From RPQJ01 sp963778185 (GTDB lineage Bacteria > Pseudomonadota > Gammaproteobacteria > Steroidobacterales > Steroidobacteraceae): a stretch of DNA of 64,000 nt. Below, piece after piece: positions 48,139-57,500 of the stretch (position 1 is its first letter; each line of letters starts with the position of its first letter). The stretch is taken from NCBI GenBank assembly GCA_963778185.1, contig CAVZTF010000001.1, forward strand, positions 62,001-126,000. Reading direction: 5' to 3'. Position numbers and translations under genes: made by a program. The notes beneath the pieces are model-generated. The model was not told where the DNA came from. It saw only the letters and a program-made list of their open reading frames with translations, and did not search any database.

Positions 48139-48767
48139 ATGAGTTCGACGCGGGTTGCCGCCGCTGCCCGCGGCTGGCGGCCTTCCTCGTGGAGGGCAAG
48201 GCGCGTCACCCGACGTATCACTGCGCGCCCGTCGCGCCCTTCGGCGATGAGCGGCCGCGCCTCCTCGTCGTCGGCCTGGCGCCCGGATTCCACGGCGCCA
48301 ACGCGACCGGGCGACCCTTCACCGGCGACTATGCCGGCGTGCTGCTGTACGCGACCCTCCACCGGTTTGGCTGGGCGACCGGGCCCGAGTCCCTCGCCCG
48401 CGACGACGGCCTGAGACTGGTCGGCTGCCGGATCACGAACGCCGTGAAGTGCGTGCCCCCGGCCAACAAGCCCACGCCGGCGGAGATCGCGACCTGCAAC
48501 GCCTTCCTGGCCGCGGAACTGCGCGCGCTCGAGCCTCACGCCGTGGTCCTCGCGCTCGGCGCCATCGCCCACGGCGCCGTGCTGCGCGCCCATGGGCTCA
48601 AGGCCTCGGTCCATCGGTTCGGCCATGCCGCGGAGCACGTCCTGCCCAACGGGCGGGTGCTGGTCGATTCCTACCACTGCAGCCGGTACAACACGCAGAC
48701 CCGGAGGCTGACCGGCGAGATGTTCAGGGAAGTCGTCGGCCGCGCGAGCAAGCTCGCCGCAAGGTGA
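48135..48767 (+). CDS. udgB: Family 5 uracil-DNA glycosylase (UdgB)
   Basis: This 210-residue repair enzyme removes uracil, hypoxanthine and related bases from DNA. VVGLAPGFHGANATGRPFTG is motif A of UDGb (no Asp or Asn general base, as in the family). SYHCSRYNTQTRRLT is motif B with the active-site His. CRRCP at the N-terminus and CRITNAVKC supply the four cysteines of the [4Fe-4S] cluster. It lies just ahead of uvrC, a second DNA repair gene. Confidence 0.92.
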   Translation: MNEFDAGCRRCPRLAAFLVEGKARHPTYHCAPVAPFGDERPRLLVVGLAPGFHGANATGRPFTGDYAGVLLYATLHRFGWATGPESLARDDGLRLVGCRITNAVKCVPPANKPTPAEIATCNAFLAAELRALEPHAVVLALGAIAHGAVLRAHGLKASVHRFGHAAEHVLPNGRVLVDSYHCSRYNTQTRRLTGEMFREVVGRASKLAAR

Positions 48768-48780
48768 CTAGACTTCCCGC

Positions 48781-50604
48781 GTGGTCAACGCGGCGCCCTT
48801 CGACCTGCAGAGCTTTCTCGCGGCCCTCCCGGCCAGGCCCGGCGTCTACCGCATGCTCGGCGCCGACGACACCATTCTCTACGTCGGCAAGGCACGGCAC
48901 CTGAAGAACCGCGTCTCGAGCTACTTCCACGGCCGGGCGCACGCTGACAAGACCCACGCGTTGCTCGCGCAGGTGAAGCGAGTGGAGATCACGGTCACGG
49001 CGTCGGAGACCGAGGCGCTGCTGCTCGAGTTCAACCTCATCAAGCGCCACCGGCCGCGCTACAACGTCCTGCTGAAGGACGACAAGAGCTTTCCGTACAT
49101 CCACCTCACGGCGCACGAGTATCCGCGGCTCACGTTCTTCCGCGGCACGCGCAAGCTGCCCGGGCGGTTCTTCGGCCCGTACCCGAACTCGGTCGCGACG
49201 CGCGAGACCCTCCTGCTGCTGCAGAAGCTGTTCCGCATCCGGCCCTGCGAGGACGCGTTCTTCGCCAATCGTTCACGGCCCTGCCTGCAGTACCAGATCC
49301 AGCGCTGCTCGGGCCCGTGCGTGGGGTATGTGTCGCAGGAGCGCTATGCCGAGGACGTCGCAGACGCGGTCAAGGTGCTCGAGGGTCGCAACATGGAGGT
49401 GATCGCCGACCTCGGCCGGCGCATGGACGCGGCCGCGGAGCGGCTTCAGTTCGAGGACGCGGCGCGGCTGCGCGACCGGATCGCGATGCTGAAGCAGATC
49501 CAGGCCAGCCAGTCGATGACGCGCATGGCGGGGCAGGACATCGACGTGGTCGCAATCGCGGGCAGCGGTCCGGACTACTGCGTCTCGGTCGTATTCGTGC
49601 GCGGCGGGCGCAACCTCGGCAGCACCAATTTCTTCCCGAAGGGCGGAATCGCGGGGGAGGGCGAGGCACTCGGGGCGTTTCTCGAGCAGTACTACCTCGC
49701 GCGCGAGACCCCGGACGAGATCGTCGTGAGCCACCCGGTCGAGGACGCCGACCTGCTCGAGCAGGCGCTGCAGGAGCGCGTGGGCCGTGCCGTGGCGATC
49801 CGCGGGAGCGTGCGCGGCACTCGGGCACGATGGCTCGAGATGGCACGCACCAATGCCGCGCTCGGGTTGAAGATGAAGGCCGCGAGCCGTGCGGGGCTCG
49901 ACGAGCAGTTCGAGGCGCTGGGCGGGGAACTGCAGCTCGGACGGGCGCCGACGCGCATCGAATGCTTCGACGTGAGCCACACGATGGGCGAGTCTGCGAT
50001 CGCTTCCTGCGTGGTGATGGGTCCGGAGGGACCGGTCAAGAGCGACTATCGCCGCTTCAACCTGCGCGGACTGACGCCGGGAGACGATTATGCAGGCATG
50101 CGGCAGGCCGTCGAACGGCACTTCACGAGGGTGCTGCGTGGCGAGTCGCCGATGCCCGACGTGCTCCTCATCGATGGGGGGACGGGGCAACTGCGGGCCG
50201 CGCTCGATGCTCTGGAGGCCGTGGGCGCGGCACCCGCGGTCACGCTCGGCGTGGCCAAGGGAGCTGACCGGCGCGTCGGGCAGGAACGCCTGTTCTTGGC
50301 CGGTCAGGACACGCCGCTTATACTGGCTGCGGACTCGCCTGCGCTGCGACTCATCCAGCGGGTGCGCGACGAGGCGCATCGATTCGCGATCGCCGGGCAC
50401 CGCAAGGCCCGCGACCGCACGCGGCGCGAATCGCTGCTCGAGGAGATCCCCGGGCTCGGTCCGGCCCGCCGCCGCGAGCTGTTGACGGCGTTTGGCGGCT
50501 TGCAGGGCGTACGCCAGGCGTCGGTCGAGGACCTTGCGAAGGTGCACGGCATCAGTCGGCCCCTGGCCGAGCGAATCTACGAACGGATGAACCCGGGTCC
50601 TTAA
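48781..50604 (+). CDS. uvrC: Excinuclease ABC subunit C
   Basis: This is the dual nuclease of nucleotide excision repair. It starts with GTG at 48781 and has 607 residues. The GIY-YIG nuclease is at the N-terminus (PGVYRMLGADDTILYVGKAR), with the UVR motif near residue 200 (ERLQFEDAARLRDRIAML), the RNase H-like nuclease (IECFDVSHTMGESAIA, LLIDGGTGQLRAALDAL) and the C-terminal HhH. TAGACT ends 6 nt before the start codon. uvrC-pgsA is a conserved gammaproteobacterial pair. Confidence 0.97.
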   Translation: MVNAAPFDLQSFLAALPARPGVYRMLGADDTILYVGKARHLKNRVSSYFHGRAHADKTHALLAQVKRVEITVTASETEALLLEFNLIKRHRPRYNVLLKDDKSFPYIHLTAHEYPRLTFFRGTRKLPGRFFGPYPNSVATRETLLLLQKLFRIRPCEDAFFANRSRPCLQYQIQRCSGPCVGYVSQERYAEDVADAVKVLEGRNMEVIADLGRRMDAAAERLQFEDAARLRDRIAMLKQIQASQSMTRMAGQDIDVVAIAGSGPDYCVSVVFVRGGRNLGSTNFFPKGGIAGEGEALGAFLEQYYLARETPDEIVVSHPVEDADLLEQALQERVGRAVAIRGSVRGTRARWLEMARTNAALGLKMKAASRAGLDEQFEALGGELQLGRAPTRIECFDVSHTMGESAIASCVVMGPEGPVKSDYRRFNLRGLTPGDDYAGMRQAVERHFTRVLRGESPMPDVLLIDGGTGQLRAALDALEAVGAAPAVTLGVAKGADRRVGQERLFLAGQDTPLILAADSPALRLIQRVRDEAHRFAIAGHRKARDRTRRESLLEEIPGLGPARRRELLTAFGGLQGVRQASVEDLAKVHGISRPLAERIYERMNPGP

Positions 50605-50612
50605 GAAAAATC

Positions 50613-51182
50613 GTGAGCCTCGCCAGCCTACCCAACATCCTCACGGTCGGCCGCATCGTGGCCGTGCCGCTGGTGGTGGCGCTCTTCTACTGGACCCATC
50701 CCTGGTCGAACCCGCTCGCGGCCATCGTGTTCATCGCCGCGGCGATCACCGATTCGCTGGACGGCTACCTCGCACGGCGCATGGGGATCACCACGCCGCT
50801 GGGAGAATTCCTCGATCCAGTCGCCGACAAGCTGATGGTCGCCACGGCCCTGGTGCTGCTCGTCGGGCACGACACCCGTCCGCTCATCGTGATCACCGCG
50901 GTGGTCATTATCGGCCGCGAGATCACGGTGTCGGCGCTGCGCGAGTGGATGGCCCACCTCGGCGCCCGGGCGAAGGTGGCCGTCTCGGGAATGGGCAAGT
51001 TCAAGACCATCCTGCAGATGACGGGTCTCAGCATGATGATGTTCCGCACGGACCTGTTCGGCCTGCCGGTGTACGAGCTGGGGGTCATCCTGCTGGTCCT
51101 GGCCGGGGTGCTGACGCTCTGGTCCATGGTGAGCTACCTGCAGGCGGCCTGGCCGGAGCTGCGTCGTAACCCTGTCCCTTGA
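50613..51182 (+). CDS. pgsA: CDP-diacylglycerol--glycerol-3-phosphate 3-phosphatidyltransferase
   Basis: This membrane enzyme makes phosphatidylglycerol-phosphate. It starts at GTG 50613 and has 189 residues. DSLDGYLARRMGITTPLGEF followed by LDPVADK is the CDP-alcohol phosphotransferase motif with the metal-binding aspartates. It contains four to five helices. It lies 8 nt after uvrC and upstream of two tRNA genes, the same order as in E. coli. Confidence 0.96.
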   Translation: MSLASLPNILTVGRIVAVPLVVALFYWTHPWSNPLAAIVFIAAAITDSLDGYLARRMGITTPLGEFLDPVADKLMVATALVLLVGHDTRPLIVITAVVIIGREITVSALREWMAHLGARAKVAVSGMGKFKTILQMTGLSMMMFRTDLFGLPVYELGVILLVLAGVLTLWSMVSYLQAAWPELRRNPVP

Positions 51183-51247
51183 CAGCGTCCCTTAAGTCTT
51201 TGAAAATTCGCGTTCCACGGGGGCCTGGGCCCCGGTGGAATGCCCGC

Positions 51248-51323
<76 letters not shown>

Positions 51324-51334
51324 GTTTCCCAGAG

Positions 51335-51361
51335 GTAACCCCGGGCGACCCCCGGGGTTAC
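51335..51361 (+). other. Hairpin between tRNA-Gly and tRNA-Cys
   Basis: A perfect 11-bp stem (51335-51345 with 51351-51361, 5-nt loop) lies between the tRNAs. No U tract follows, so it is more likely a processing spacer than a terminator. Confidence 0.6.
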
Positions 51362-51371
51362 GTGCTTCTGA

Positions 51372-51445
51372 GGCTAGGTGGCAGAGTGGTCATGCAGCGG
51401 CCTGCAAAGCCGTGTACGCCGGTTCGATTCCGACCCTAGCCTCCA
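51372..51445 (+). tRNA. tRNA-Cys (GCA)
   Basis: A 74-nt cloverleaf with acceptor GGCTAGG/CCTAGCC, anticodon stem CGGCC/AGCCG region with anticodon GCA, and T-arm GGTTCGATTCC. CCA is encoded. It is probably co-transcribed with tRNA-Gly. Confidence 0.97.
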
Positions 51446-51636
51446 ATTCTCGCCAAGCCTTTCAGTTCTACCGGGGGAGGCGCTGGTTCCGGCCAGGAAT
51501 CGGCCATGCCGCTGCACGGATCAGCTACATCCGACCATTGCGAGCCATGTCGGCTCATTGGGGGCTCGCGACCATCGCGGTCGGTGCGGGTACCATGGCG
51601 ATTACAGACCGCCGCCAATTCATGACGGAGCACCCG

Positions 51637-52038
51637 ATGGCCGAATTGCCTCAACTCTATCTCACGCAGGACGACATGGACCGCCTGCTCAGGCTGGTCG
51701 AAGCGCAGCCTGGCAAGGGCCTCGAGAAACTGGAAAGTGAGCTGGTGCGCGCGAATGTGGTGCCGCGGAAGGAGATTCCCGAAGACGTAGTCACCATGAA
51801 TTCCCGCGTGGTCTTTGAGAACGTGACCACCGGCGAGCGGCGCGAGGTCACGCTCGTGTATCCGGGAAACGCCGATATCGACGCAGGCAGGATCTCGGTT
51901 CTGGTTCCGATCGGAACGGCGCTCCTCGGGCTGCGCGTAGGCCAGTCGATCGACTGGGAACTGCCTGGCGGGGAGCGGCAGCGTTACCGCATCGTTGACG
52001 TACCGTTCCAGCCTGAAGCCGCGGGCGAGGCAGGCTAG
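51637..52038 (+). CDS. rnk: Rnk-like nucleoside diphosphate kinase regulator
   Basis: This protein is a GreA/GreB homologue that can bind RNA polymerase. ATG 51637 is chosen because GGAG lies 6 nt upstream and the product (133 residues, starting MAELPQLYLTQDDMDRLLRL) matches E. coli Rnk in length. PEDVVTMNSRVVFENVTTGE, VLVPIGTALLGLRVGQSIDW and ELPGG define the C-terminal FKBP-like domain. Farther ATGs exist at 51595 and 51622. The 190 nt after tRNA-Cys show no clear promoter. Confidence 0.93.
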   Translation: MAELPQLYLTQDDMDRLLRLVEAQPGKGLEKLESELVRANVVPRKEIPEDVVTMNSRVVFENVTTGERREVTLVYPGNADIDAGRISVLVPIGTALLGLRVGQSIDWELPGGERQRYRIVDVPFQPEAAGEAG

Positions 52039-52054
52039 GACAGGCGGCGCGCGA

Positions 52055-52348
52055 TCAACACTGATCGCGATGATCGCGCAGGAAACGCGCCACATTCTCC
52101 CGAACGCGGGCATGGTCCCCTGGAGCGCCAAGCTTCGCCGCGCGCACTGCCAGCGCGTGCTGCAGGCCGGATGGCAATTGCTGCCATTCGTCGAGCAGGG
52201 CGGCACCGAGACGCGCGAGGATGCGTAACTCCGAGTCGTCGATCGAGTCGGAAGAGCCCGTTTGTGCCAGCGCGCCGCCTTCGCTTTCCCAGCGCGCGAG
52301 CGCCCGCGCCCGAATTTCCGCTTCGCCCAGTCGTGTATTCGTCGTCAT
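52055..52348 (-). CDS. Hypothetical 97-residue protein
   Basis: This is a small, soluble, highly charged protein with a helical C-terminal half (ELRILARLGAALLDEWQQLP, VRENVARFLRDHR). It resembles no family that I recognise. Its codon use looks ordinary. It is convergent with rnk (16 nt between stops) and divergent from an EamA gene. Confidence 0.65.
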   Translation of the reverse strand: MTTNTRLGEAEIRARALARWESEGGALAQTGSSDSIDDSELRILARLGAALLDEWQQLPSGLQHALAVRAAKLGAPGDHARVRENVARFLRDHRDQC

Positions 52349-52420
52349 CGAACTGCACCTGCGTTACGCGCTGCAACCATGTAGCACCATACGAGGAATG
52401 CACTCTGACCTCCACACATC

Positions 52421-53377
52421 GTGCCCATCCATCCACGGCCGAGTCACCCCGTGACCTCGAGGGACGGCCAGAGACCCGCCATTCTCCTCGCCGGACTGGG
52501 CGCAGTGCTGTTCTCCGCGAAGGCGATCGTGGTGAAGCTCTGCTACCAGTACGGCGCCGATGCGGAGACGGTGCTCGCGCTGCGCATGGTGTTCTCGCTG
52601 CCGTTCTTCTGGGGTGCCGTGTGGTGGTACACGGCCACCCGCAACCCGGTGCCCGTGCAGCGCAAGGACCTCGTCACCATGCTGGCGCTGGGGTTCATCG
52701 GCTACTACCTGTCGAGCTACCTCGATTTTCTCGGACTCCAGTACATCTCCGTCGGCCTCGAGAGGATCATCCTGTACCTGAACCCGACGCTCGTCCTGGT
52801 AATCTCGGCCCTCGCCTTCAAGAAGCGCGTCGATTCCAGGCAGTGGCTGGTCATGGGAATCGCTTACACGGGCGTGGCGCTCGTCTTCCTGCACGATGTC
52901 CGCCTGGACGGCCAGCGCGCCGCCCTGGGCAGCAGCCTCGTGTTCCTGTGCGCGGTCACCTACGCGATCTACCTGATCTACGCCGGGGAGATCGTGAATC
53001 GGGTCGGTAGCATTCGCCTGGTCGCGTACGCCAGCGCGTCGTCGACGTTCTTTTGTGTCCTGCAGGTGCTGGTCACGAACCCGCGGGGCCTCGTCAGCCA
53101 GAGTGCGGAGGTCTATGGGCTGAGCCTGTTGAATGCGAGCCTGTGTACCTTCGTGCCGATGCTGTTGATCATGGCCGCGGTGAATCGGGTGGGCCCGGGC
53201 CTCACGGCGCAGGCGGGAGTCGTCGGCCCGGTCGCGACGGTGTTCCTCGGATGGCATTTCCTGGGCGAGGCGATCGACCTGTTGCAGGTTGTCGGAGTGG
53301 TGGTGGTACTGGTCAGCATGGGAATGCTGCTGACGGTCGCGCCGACGCCGCCGGCCCGGCTGCACGGGGCGGAATGA
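52421..53377 (+). CDS. EamA-family (DMT superfamily) transporter
   Basis: This protein has ten predicted helices in two EamA halves. LLAGLGAVLFSAKAIVVKLC and LRMVFSLPFFWGAVWW are in the first, and LLNASLCTFVPMLLIMAAVN and FLGWHFLGEAIDLLQVVGVV in the second. The start is uncertain: GTG 52421 gives 318 residues, GTG 52451 gives 308. The substrate is unknown. It is a different subgroup from the copy at 17554. Confidence 0.87.
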   Translation: MPIHPRPSHPVTSRDGQRPAILLAGLGAVLFSAKAIVVKLCYQYGADAETVLALRMVFSLPFFWGAVWWYTATRNPVPVQRKDLVTMLALGFIGYYLSSYLDFLGLQYISVGLERIILYLNPTLVLVISALAFKKRVDSRQWLVMGIAYTGVALVFLHDVRLDGQRAALGSSLVFLCAVTYAIYLIYAGEIVNRVGSIRLVAYASASSTFFCVLQVLVTNPRGLVSQSAEVYGLSLLNASLCTFVPMLLIMAAVNRVGPGLTAQAGVVGPVATVFLGWHFLGEAIDLLQVVGVVVVLVSMGMLLTVAPTPPARLHGAE

Positions 53378-53456
53378 CTCGCTGGACGCCACCGTCTGGT
53401 CGTGGCCTCGCCCCGTATTGGTGCACAATCGCCCCGTCACCCTTGTGAAGTCGTCC

Positions 53457-53750
53457 ATGAACGCAGACACGAAGAATTGCCGACCGGCTGCGGGCGAGTT
53501 CCGACCCTCCATCGACCGCAATCGTTGCGAAGGCAAGGCGGATTGCGTCGCGGTGTGCCCCTACGATGTGTTCGAAATCGGTGTGCTCCCGCCGCAGGAG
53601 CGCAGCGGGCTGTCCTGGCGAGGCAAGTTGAAGGGGTTCGGGCACGGCTGGAAACAGTCGTTTCTGAAGAACGAGGCTGCCTGTCGCGCATGCGCGCTGT
53701 GCGTCGAGGCGTGCCCGGAGCAGGCGATCAAACTCGTCCGCTTTGCGTGA
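53457..53750 (+). CDS. Small dicluster ferredoxin
   Basis: This is a 97-residue electron carrier with two [4Fe-4S] sites. The second motif is complete (CRACALCVEACP). The first is CEGKADCVAVCP, where a CxxC is stretched to C-x5-C (Cys24, Cys30, Cys34), a variant seen in one ferredoxin subfamily. Between them is a basic loop (LSWRGKLKGFGHGWKQSF) of about 35 residues that is longer than in clostridial-type ferredoxins. Its partner is not apparent. Confidence 0.9.
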   Translation: MNADTKNCRPAAGEFRPSIDRNRCEGKADCVAVCPYDVFEIGVLPPQERSGLSWRGKLKGFGHGWKQSFLKNEAACRACALCVEACPEQAIKLVRFA

Positions 53751-53756
53751 TCGCGG

Positions 53757-53778
53757 CCGCGCTTTCTGTAAAGCGCGG
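53757..53778 (+). terminator. Hairpin after the ferredoxin gene
   Basis: A perfect 9-bp stem (53757-53765 with 53770-53778, 4-nt loop) begins 7 nt after the stop codon. There is no U tract, so termination strength is uncertain. Confidence 0.45.
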
Positions 53779-53845
53779 CGACACGACAATAATGCGCGGT
53801 CCGATGCCGTTAAGCCGCCAATAATCAACGAGTTCCAGCGCGAAG

Positions 53846-53875
53846 TTGACTGCGCCTTCGAGCCGGGCGTATACG
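53846..53875 (+). promoter_or_regulatory. Probable sigma-70 promoter of the PEP-CTERM/PASTA pair
   Basis: TTGACT (53846-53851) and TATACG (53870-53875) are separated by 18 nt, giving a leader of about 90 nt. I saw no sigma-54 (-24/-12) motif of the kind expected for PrsK/PrsR-controlled PEP-CTERM genes. Confidence 0.55.
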
Positions 53876-53973
53876 CGACGAAAGACCGACGCACGGATTG
53901 GGGGATGCGGCATGGGCCGCCGTGCGGACCCTTCGGAAGGCGTCAAGCCTCGATTGCGCAGGAGAACAATAAG

Positions 53974-54528
53974 ATGATTCGCCCACGAGTTTCCTCGCTT
54001 GCCACCGTCTCTGCTTGCCTGCTGGCATCGCTGGCACCCGTCATGCAAGCGGCCGCGGCCGTGATCACCTTCGACGCCACCAATGTCGGCGGGAACACCT
54101 GGCAATACGACTACGAGGTCGCGAACGACTCGCTGGGTGCGGACATCGAGGAGTTCTCGATCTTCTTCGCGCCCGGCGTCTACGAGAACCTGTCGGTGTC
54201 CGGGACGCCGGTCGGCTGGGATAGCCTCGTCGTCGAACCGGATACTGAAATCCCGGACGACGGTTGGCTCGACTCGCTGGCGCTGGGCGCCGGCATAGCA
54301 CCGAATTCGCTGCTCGCAGGATTCTCCGTCCGATTCGACTGGCTGGGACAGGGTGCCCCGGGCTCTCAGGATTTCGCGATCATCGATCCGCTTTCGTTCG
54401 AGACGCTGGAGTCGGGGAGCACCCGGTCCGCCGGAACGCCCGTCCCCGAGCCAGGGACGCTCGCATTGCTCGGTCTCGGACTGCTTGGCATGCGCCTATC
54501 GCGCAAGTCGAAACAGCTGCGCGCCTGA
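53974..54528 (+). CDS. PEP-CTERM sorting-domain protein
   Basis: This 184-residue secreted protein has signal peptide MIRPRVSSLATVSACLLASL and a beta-rich middle (TWQYDYEVANDSLGADIEEF). The C-terminal PEP-CTERM signal is VPEPGTLALLGLGLLGMRLS followed by a basic tail (RKSKQLRA). Such proteins are processed by exosortase EpsH-type enzymes and are linked to exopolysaccharide producers. No exosortase is in this window. AGGAG lies 10 nt before the ATG. The next gene starts 24 nt after the stop. Confidence 0.93.
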   Translation: MIRPRVSSLATVSACLLASLAPVMQAAAAVITFDATNVGGNTWQYDYEVANDSLGADIEEFSIFFAPGVYENLSVSGTPVGWDSLVVEPDTEIPDDGWLDSLALGAGIAPNSLLAGFSVRFDWLGQGAPGSQDFAIIDPLSFETLESGSTRSAGTPVPEPGTLALLGLGLLGMRLSRKSKQLRA

Positions 54529-54552
54529 TCGATTCTGCCGGGGGAGATCGCC

Positions 54553-57500
54553 GTGAAAGCCAGGTTCCTTTGGTCCGCGGTCGCGTACCTTGTTCTGTTC
54601 GCAGTCGCTCTGCCCGCATCGTCCCCCGCCGCATGGGCGGACGCGACCGTCACGGGACTGACGCTCGTAAGCAAGGTTCGTTCGGGCCGGACGACGATGG
54701 ACTACACGTACCGGATCCGGGTACAGAACGGCCAGCCGGCATTGGCTGCTGCGGTCGCCACGGTTGCCAGTAGCACGCCTGCGACCGTCATCCTGGATGA
54801 CAGCGTCTCGCTTGGCGACCTGGCTGCGAGTTCGACGAGGACAAGCGTCGACACCTTCACCCTGCGGCAGGACCGACGGGTAGCGTTCAGTCGAGCCAAT
54901 CTCTCATGGACCGTCGTCGGCACGGCAATAATTGCGGTGCCTAACGTGGTTGGCTTGTCGCAAGCCGCCGCGACCACCGCGATCACGAATGCGGGCCTGG
55001 TGGTCGGCACCGTGACGCAGCAGAGCAGCGCCAACGTCCCGGCGGGCAATGTCATCAGCCAGAACCCGGCGGGTGGCGCGCAGGCGAACGTCGGCTCGGC
55101 CGTGAATCTCGTCATCTCCAGCGGCCCGGCGCAGGTGGCGGTACCCAACGTGGTTGGCCTGTCGCAGGCTGCGGCGAGCACAGCGATCACGAATGCCGGC
55201 CTGGTGGTCGGCACGGTGACGCAGCAGAGCAGCGCCAACGTTCCGGCGGGCAATGTCATCAGCCAGAACCCGGCGGGTGGTGCGCAGGCGAACGTCGGCT
55301 CGGCCGTAAATCTCGTCGTCTCGAGCGGCCCGGCGCAGGTGGCGGTACCCAACGTGGTTGGCCTGTCGCAGGCCGCCGCGAGCACTGCGATCACGAATGC
55401 CGGCCTGGTGGTCGGCACCGTAACGCAGCAGAGCAGCGCCAACGTCCCGGCGGGCAACGTCATCAGCCAGAACCCGGCGGGTGGTGCGCAGGCCAACGTC
55501 GGCTCGGCCGTGAATCTCGTCATCTCCAGCGGCCCGGCGCAGGTGGCCGTGCCGAACGTCGTCGGGCTGTCGCAGGCGGCGGCGAGCACAGCAATCACGA
55601 ACGCCGGCCTGGTGGTCGGCACCGTGACGCAGCAGAGCAGCGTCAACGTCCCTGCGGGCAACGTGATCAGCCAGAACCCGGCGGGTGGCGCGCAGGCCAA
55701 CGTCGGCTCGGCCGTGAATCTCGTCATCTCCAGCGGCCCAGCGCAGGTGGCCGTGCCGAACGTCGTCGGCTTGTCGCAAGCCGCCGCGACTACCGCGATC
55801 ACGAATGCCGGCCTGGTGGTCGGCACCGTGACGCAGCAGAGCAGCGCGAACGTCCCGGCGGGCAACGTGATCAGCCAGAACCCGGCCGGTGGCGCGCAGG
55901 CCAACGTCGGCTCGGCCGTGAATCTCGTCGTCTCCAGCGGCCCAGCGCAGGTGGCCGTGCCCAACGTGGTCGGCCTGTCGCAGGCTGCGGCCAGCACGGC
56001 AATCACGAACGCCGGCCTGGTGGTCGGCACCGTGACGCAGCAGAGCAGCGTCAACGTCCCGGCGGGTAACGTGATCAGCCAGAACCCGGCGGGCGGCGTG
56101 CAGGCGAACGTCGGCTCGGCCGTGAATCTCGTCATCTCCAGCGGCCCGGCGCAGGTGGCCGTGCCGAACGTCGTCGGCCTGTCGCAGGCTGCGGCCAGCA
56201 CAGCGATCACGAATGCCGGGCTGGTGGTCGGCACCGTGACGCAGCAGAGCAGCGCCAACGTCCCGGCGGGCAACGTGATCAGCCAGAACCCGGCGGGCGG
56301 CGTGCAGGCCAACGTCGGCTCGGCCGTGAATCTCGTCATCTCCAGCGGCCCGGCGCAGGTGGCGGTACCGAACGTCGTTGGGCTGTCGCAGGCTGCGGCC
56401 AGCACAGCAATCACGAATGCCGGGCTGGTGGTCGGCACCGTGACGCAGCAGAGCAGCGTCAACGTCCCGGCGGGTAACGTGATCAGCCAGAACCCGGCGG
56501 GCGGTGCGCAGGCCAACGTCGGCTCGGCCGTGAATCTCGTCATCTCCAGCGGCCCAGCGCAGGTGGCCGTACCCAACGTGGTCGGCCTGTCGCAAGCCGC
56601 CGCGACCACCGCGATCACGAATGCCGGCCTGGTGGTCGGCACCGTGACGCAGCAGAGCAGCGCCAACGTCCCGGCGGGCAATGTCATCAGCCAGAACCCG
56701 GCGGGCGGTGCGCAGGCCAACGTCGGCTCGGCCGTGAATCTCGTCGTGTCGAGCGGCCCGGCGCAGGTGGCGGTACCCAACGTCGTCGGCCTGTCGCAGG
56801 CTGCGGCCAGCACAGCAATCACGAATGCCGGCCTGGTGGTCGGCACCGTGACGCAGCAGAGCAGCGCCAACGTCCCGGCGGGTAACGTGATCAGCCAGAA
56901 CCCGGCGGGTGGCGCGCAGGCCAACGTCGGCTCGGCCGTGAATCTCGTCATCTCCAGCGGCCCAGCGCAGGTGGCCGTGCCGAACGTCGTCGGCCTGTCG
57001 CAGGCTGCGGCCAGCACAGCGATCACGAACGCCGGCCTGGTGGTCGGCACCGTGACGCAGCAGAGCAGCGTCAACGTCCCTGCAGGTAACGTGATCAGCC
57101 AGAACCCGGTTGGAGGTACGCAGGCCAACCTCGGCTCTGCCGTGAACCTGGTGGTGTCGAGTGGACCGTCCAGCAATGCTGCAACGCTGGCGCTCGATCT
57201 CAGTCAGTTCGTCATCGACGCTGGCGGCACGATAACCATTACGGCGGTGGTCCTGGACAACGGGGGTGGCGTGGTCGTGCCGGCGCCCGGGGTGACTTTC
57301 GAAATCCTGTTCAATCCTGACCAGACCAGCGGCGTCATCCCGGGCATCAACGGGTTGCAGATCGTCACGGATGCCACCACGCGCGGTTCCTACCAGCTCC
57401 GCGGCACCGTGAATGGCACGGCGGTGACGGCGACCTTGCGATTCGCGGTCGTGCAGAACGCCACGCAGTCTCCGAACATCGCGAAGTACGCGACGCTGGC

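Noticed and set aside
54934..57177. CRISPR-like direct repeats
   Set aside because: Units are 204 bp, contiguous, in frame and coding for PASTA domains. There are no spacers and no cas genes.
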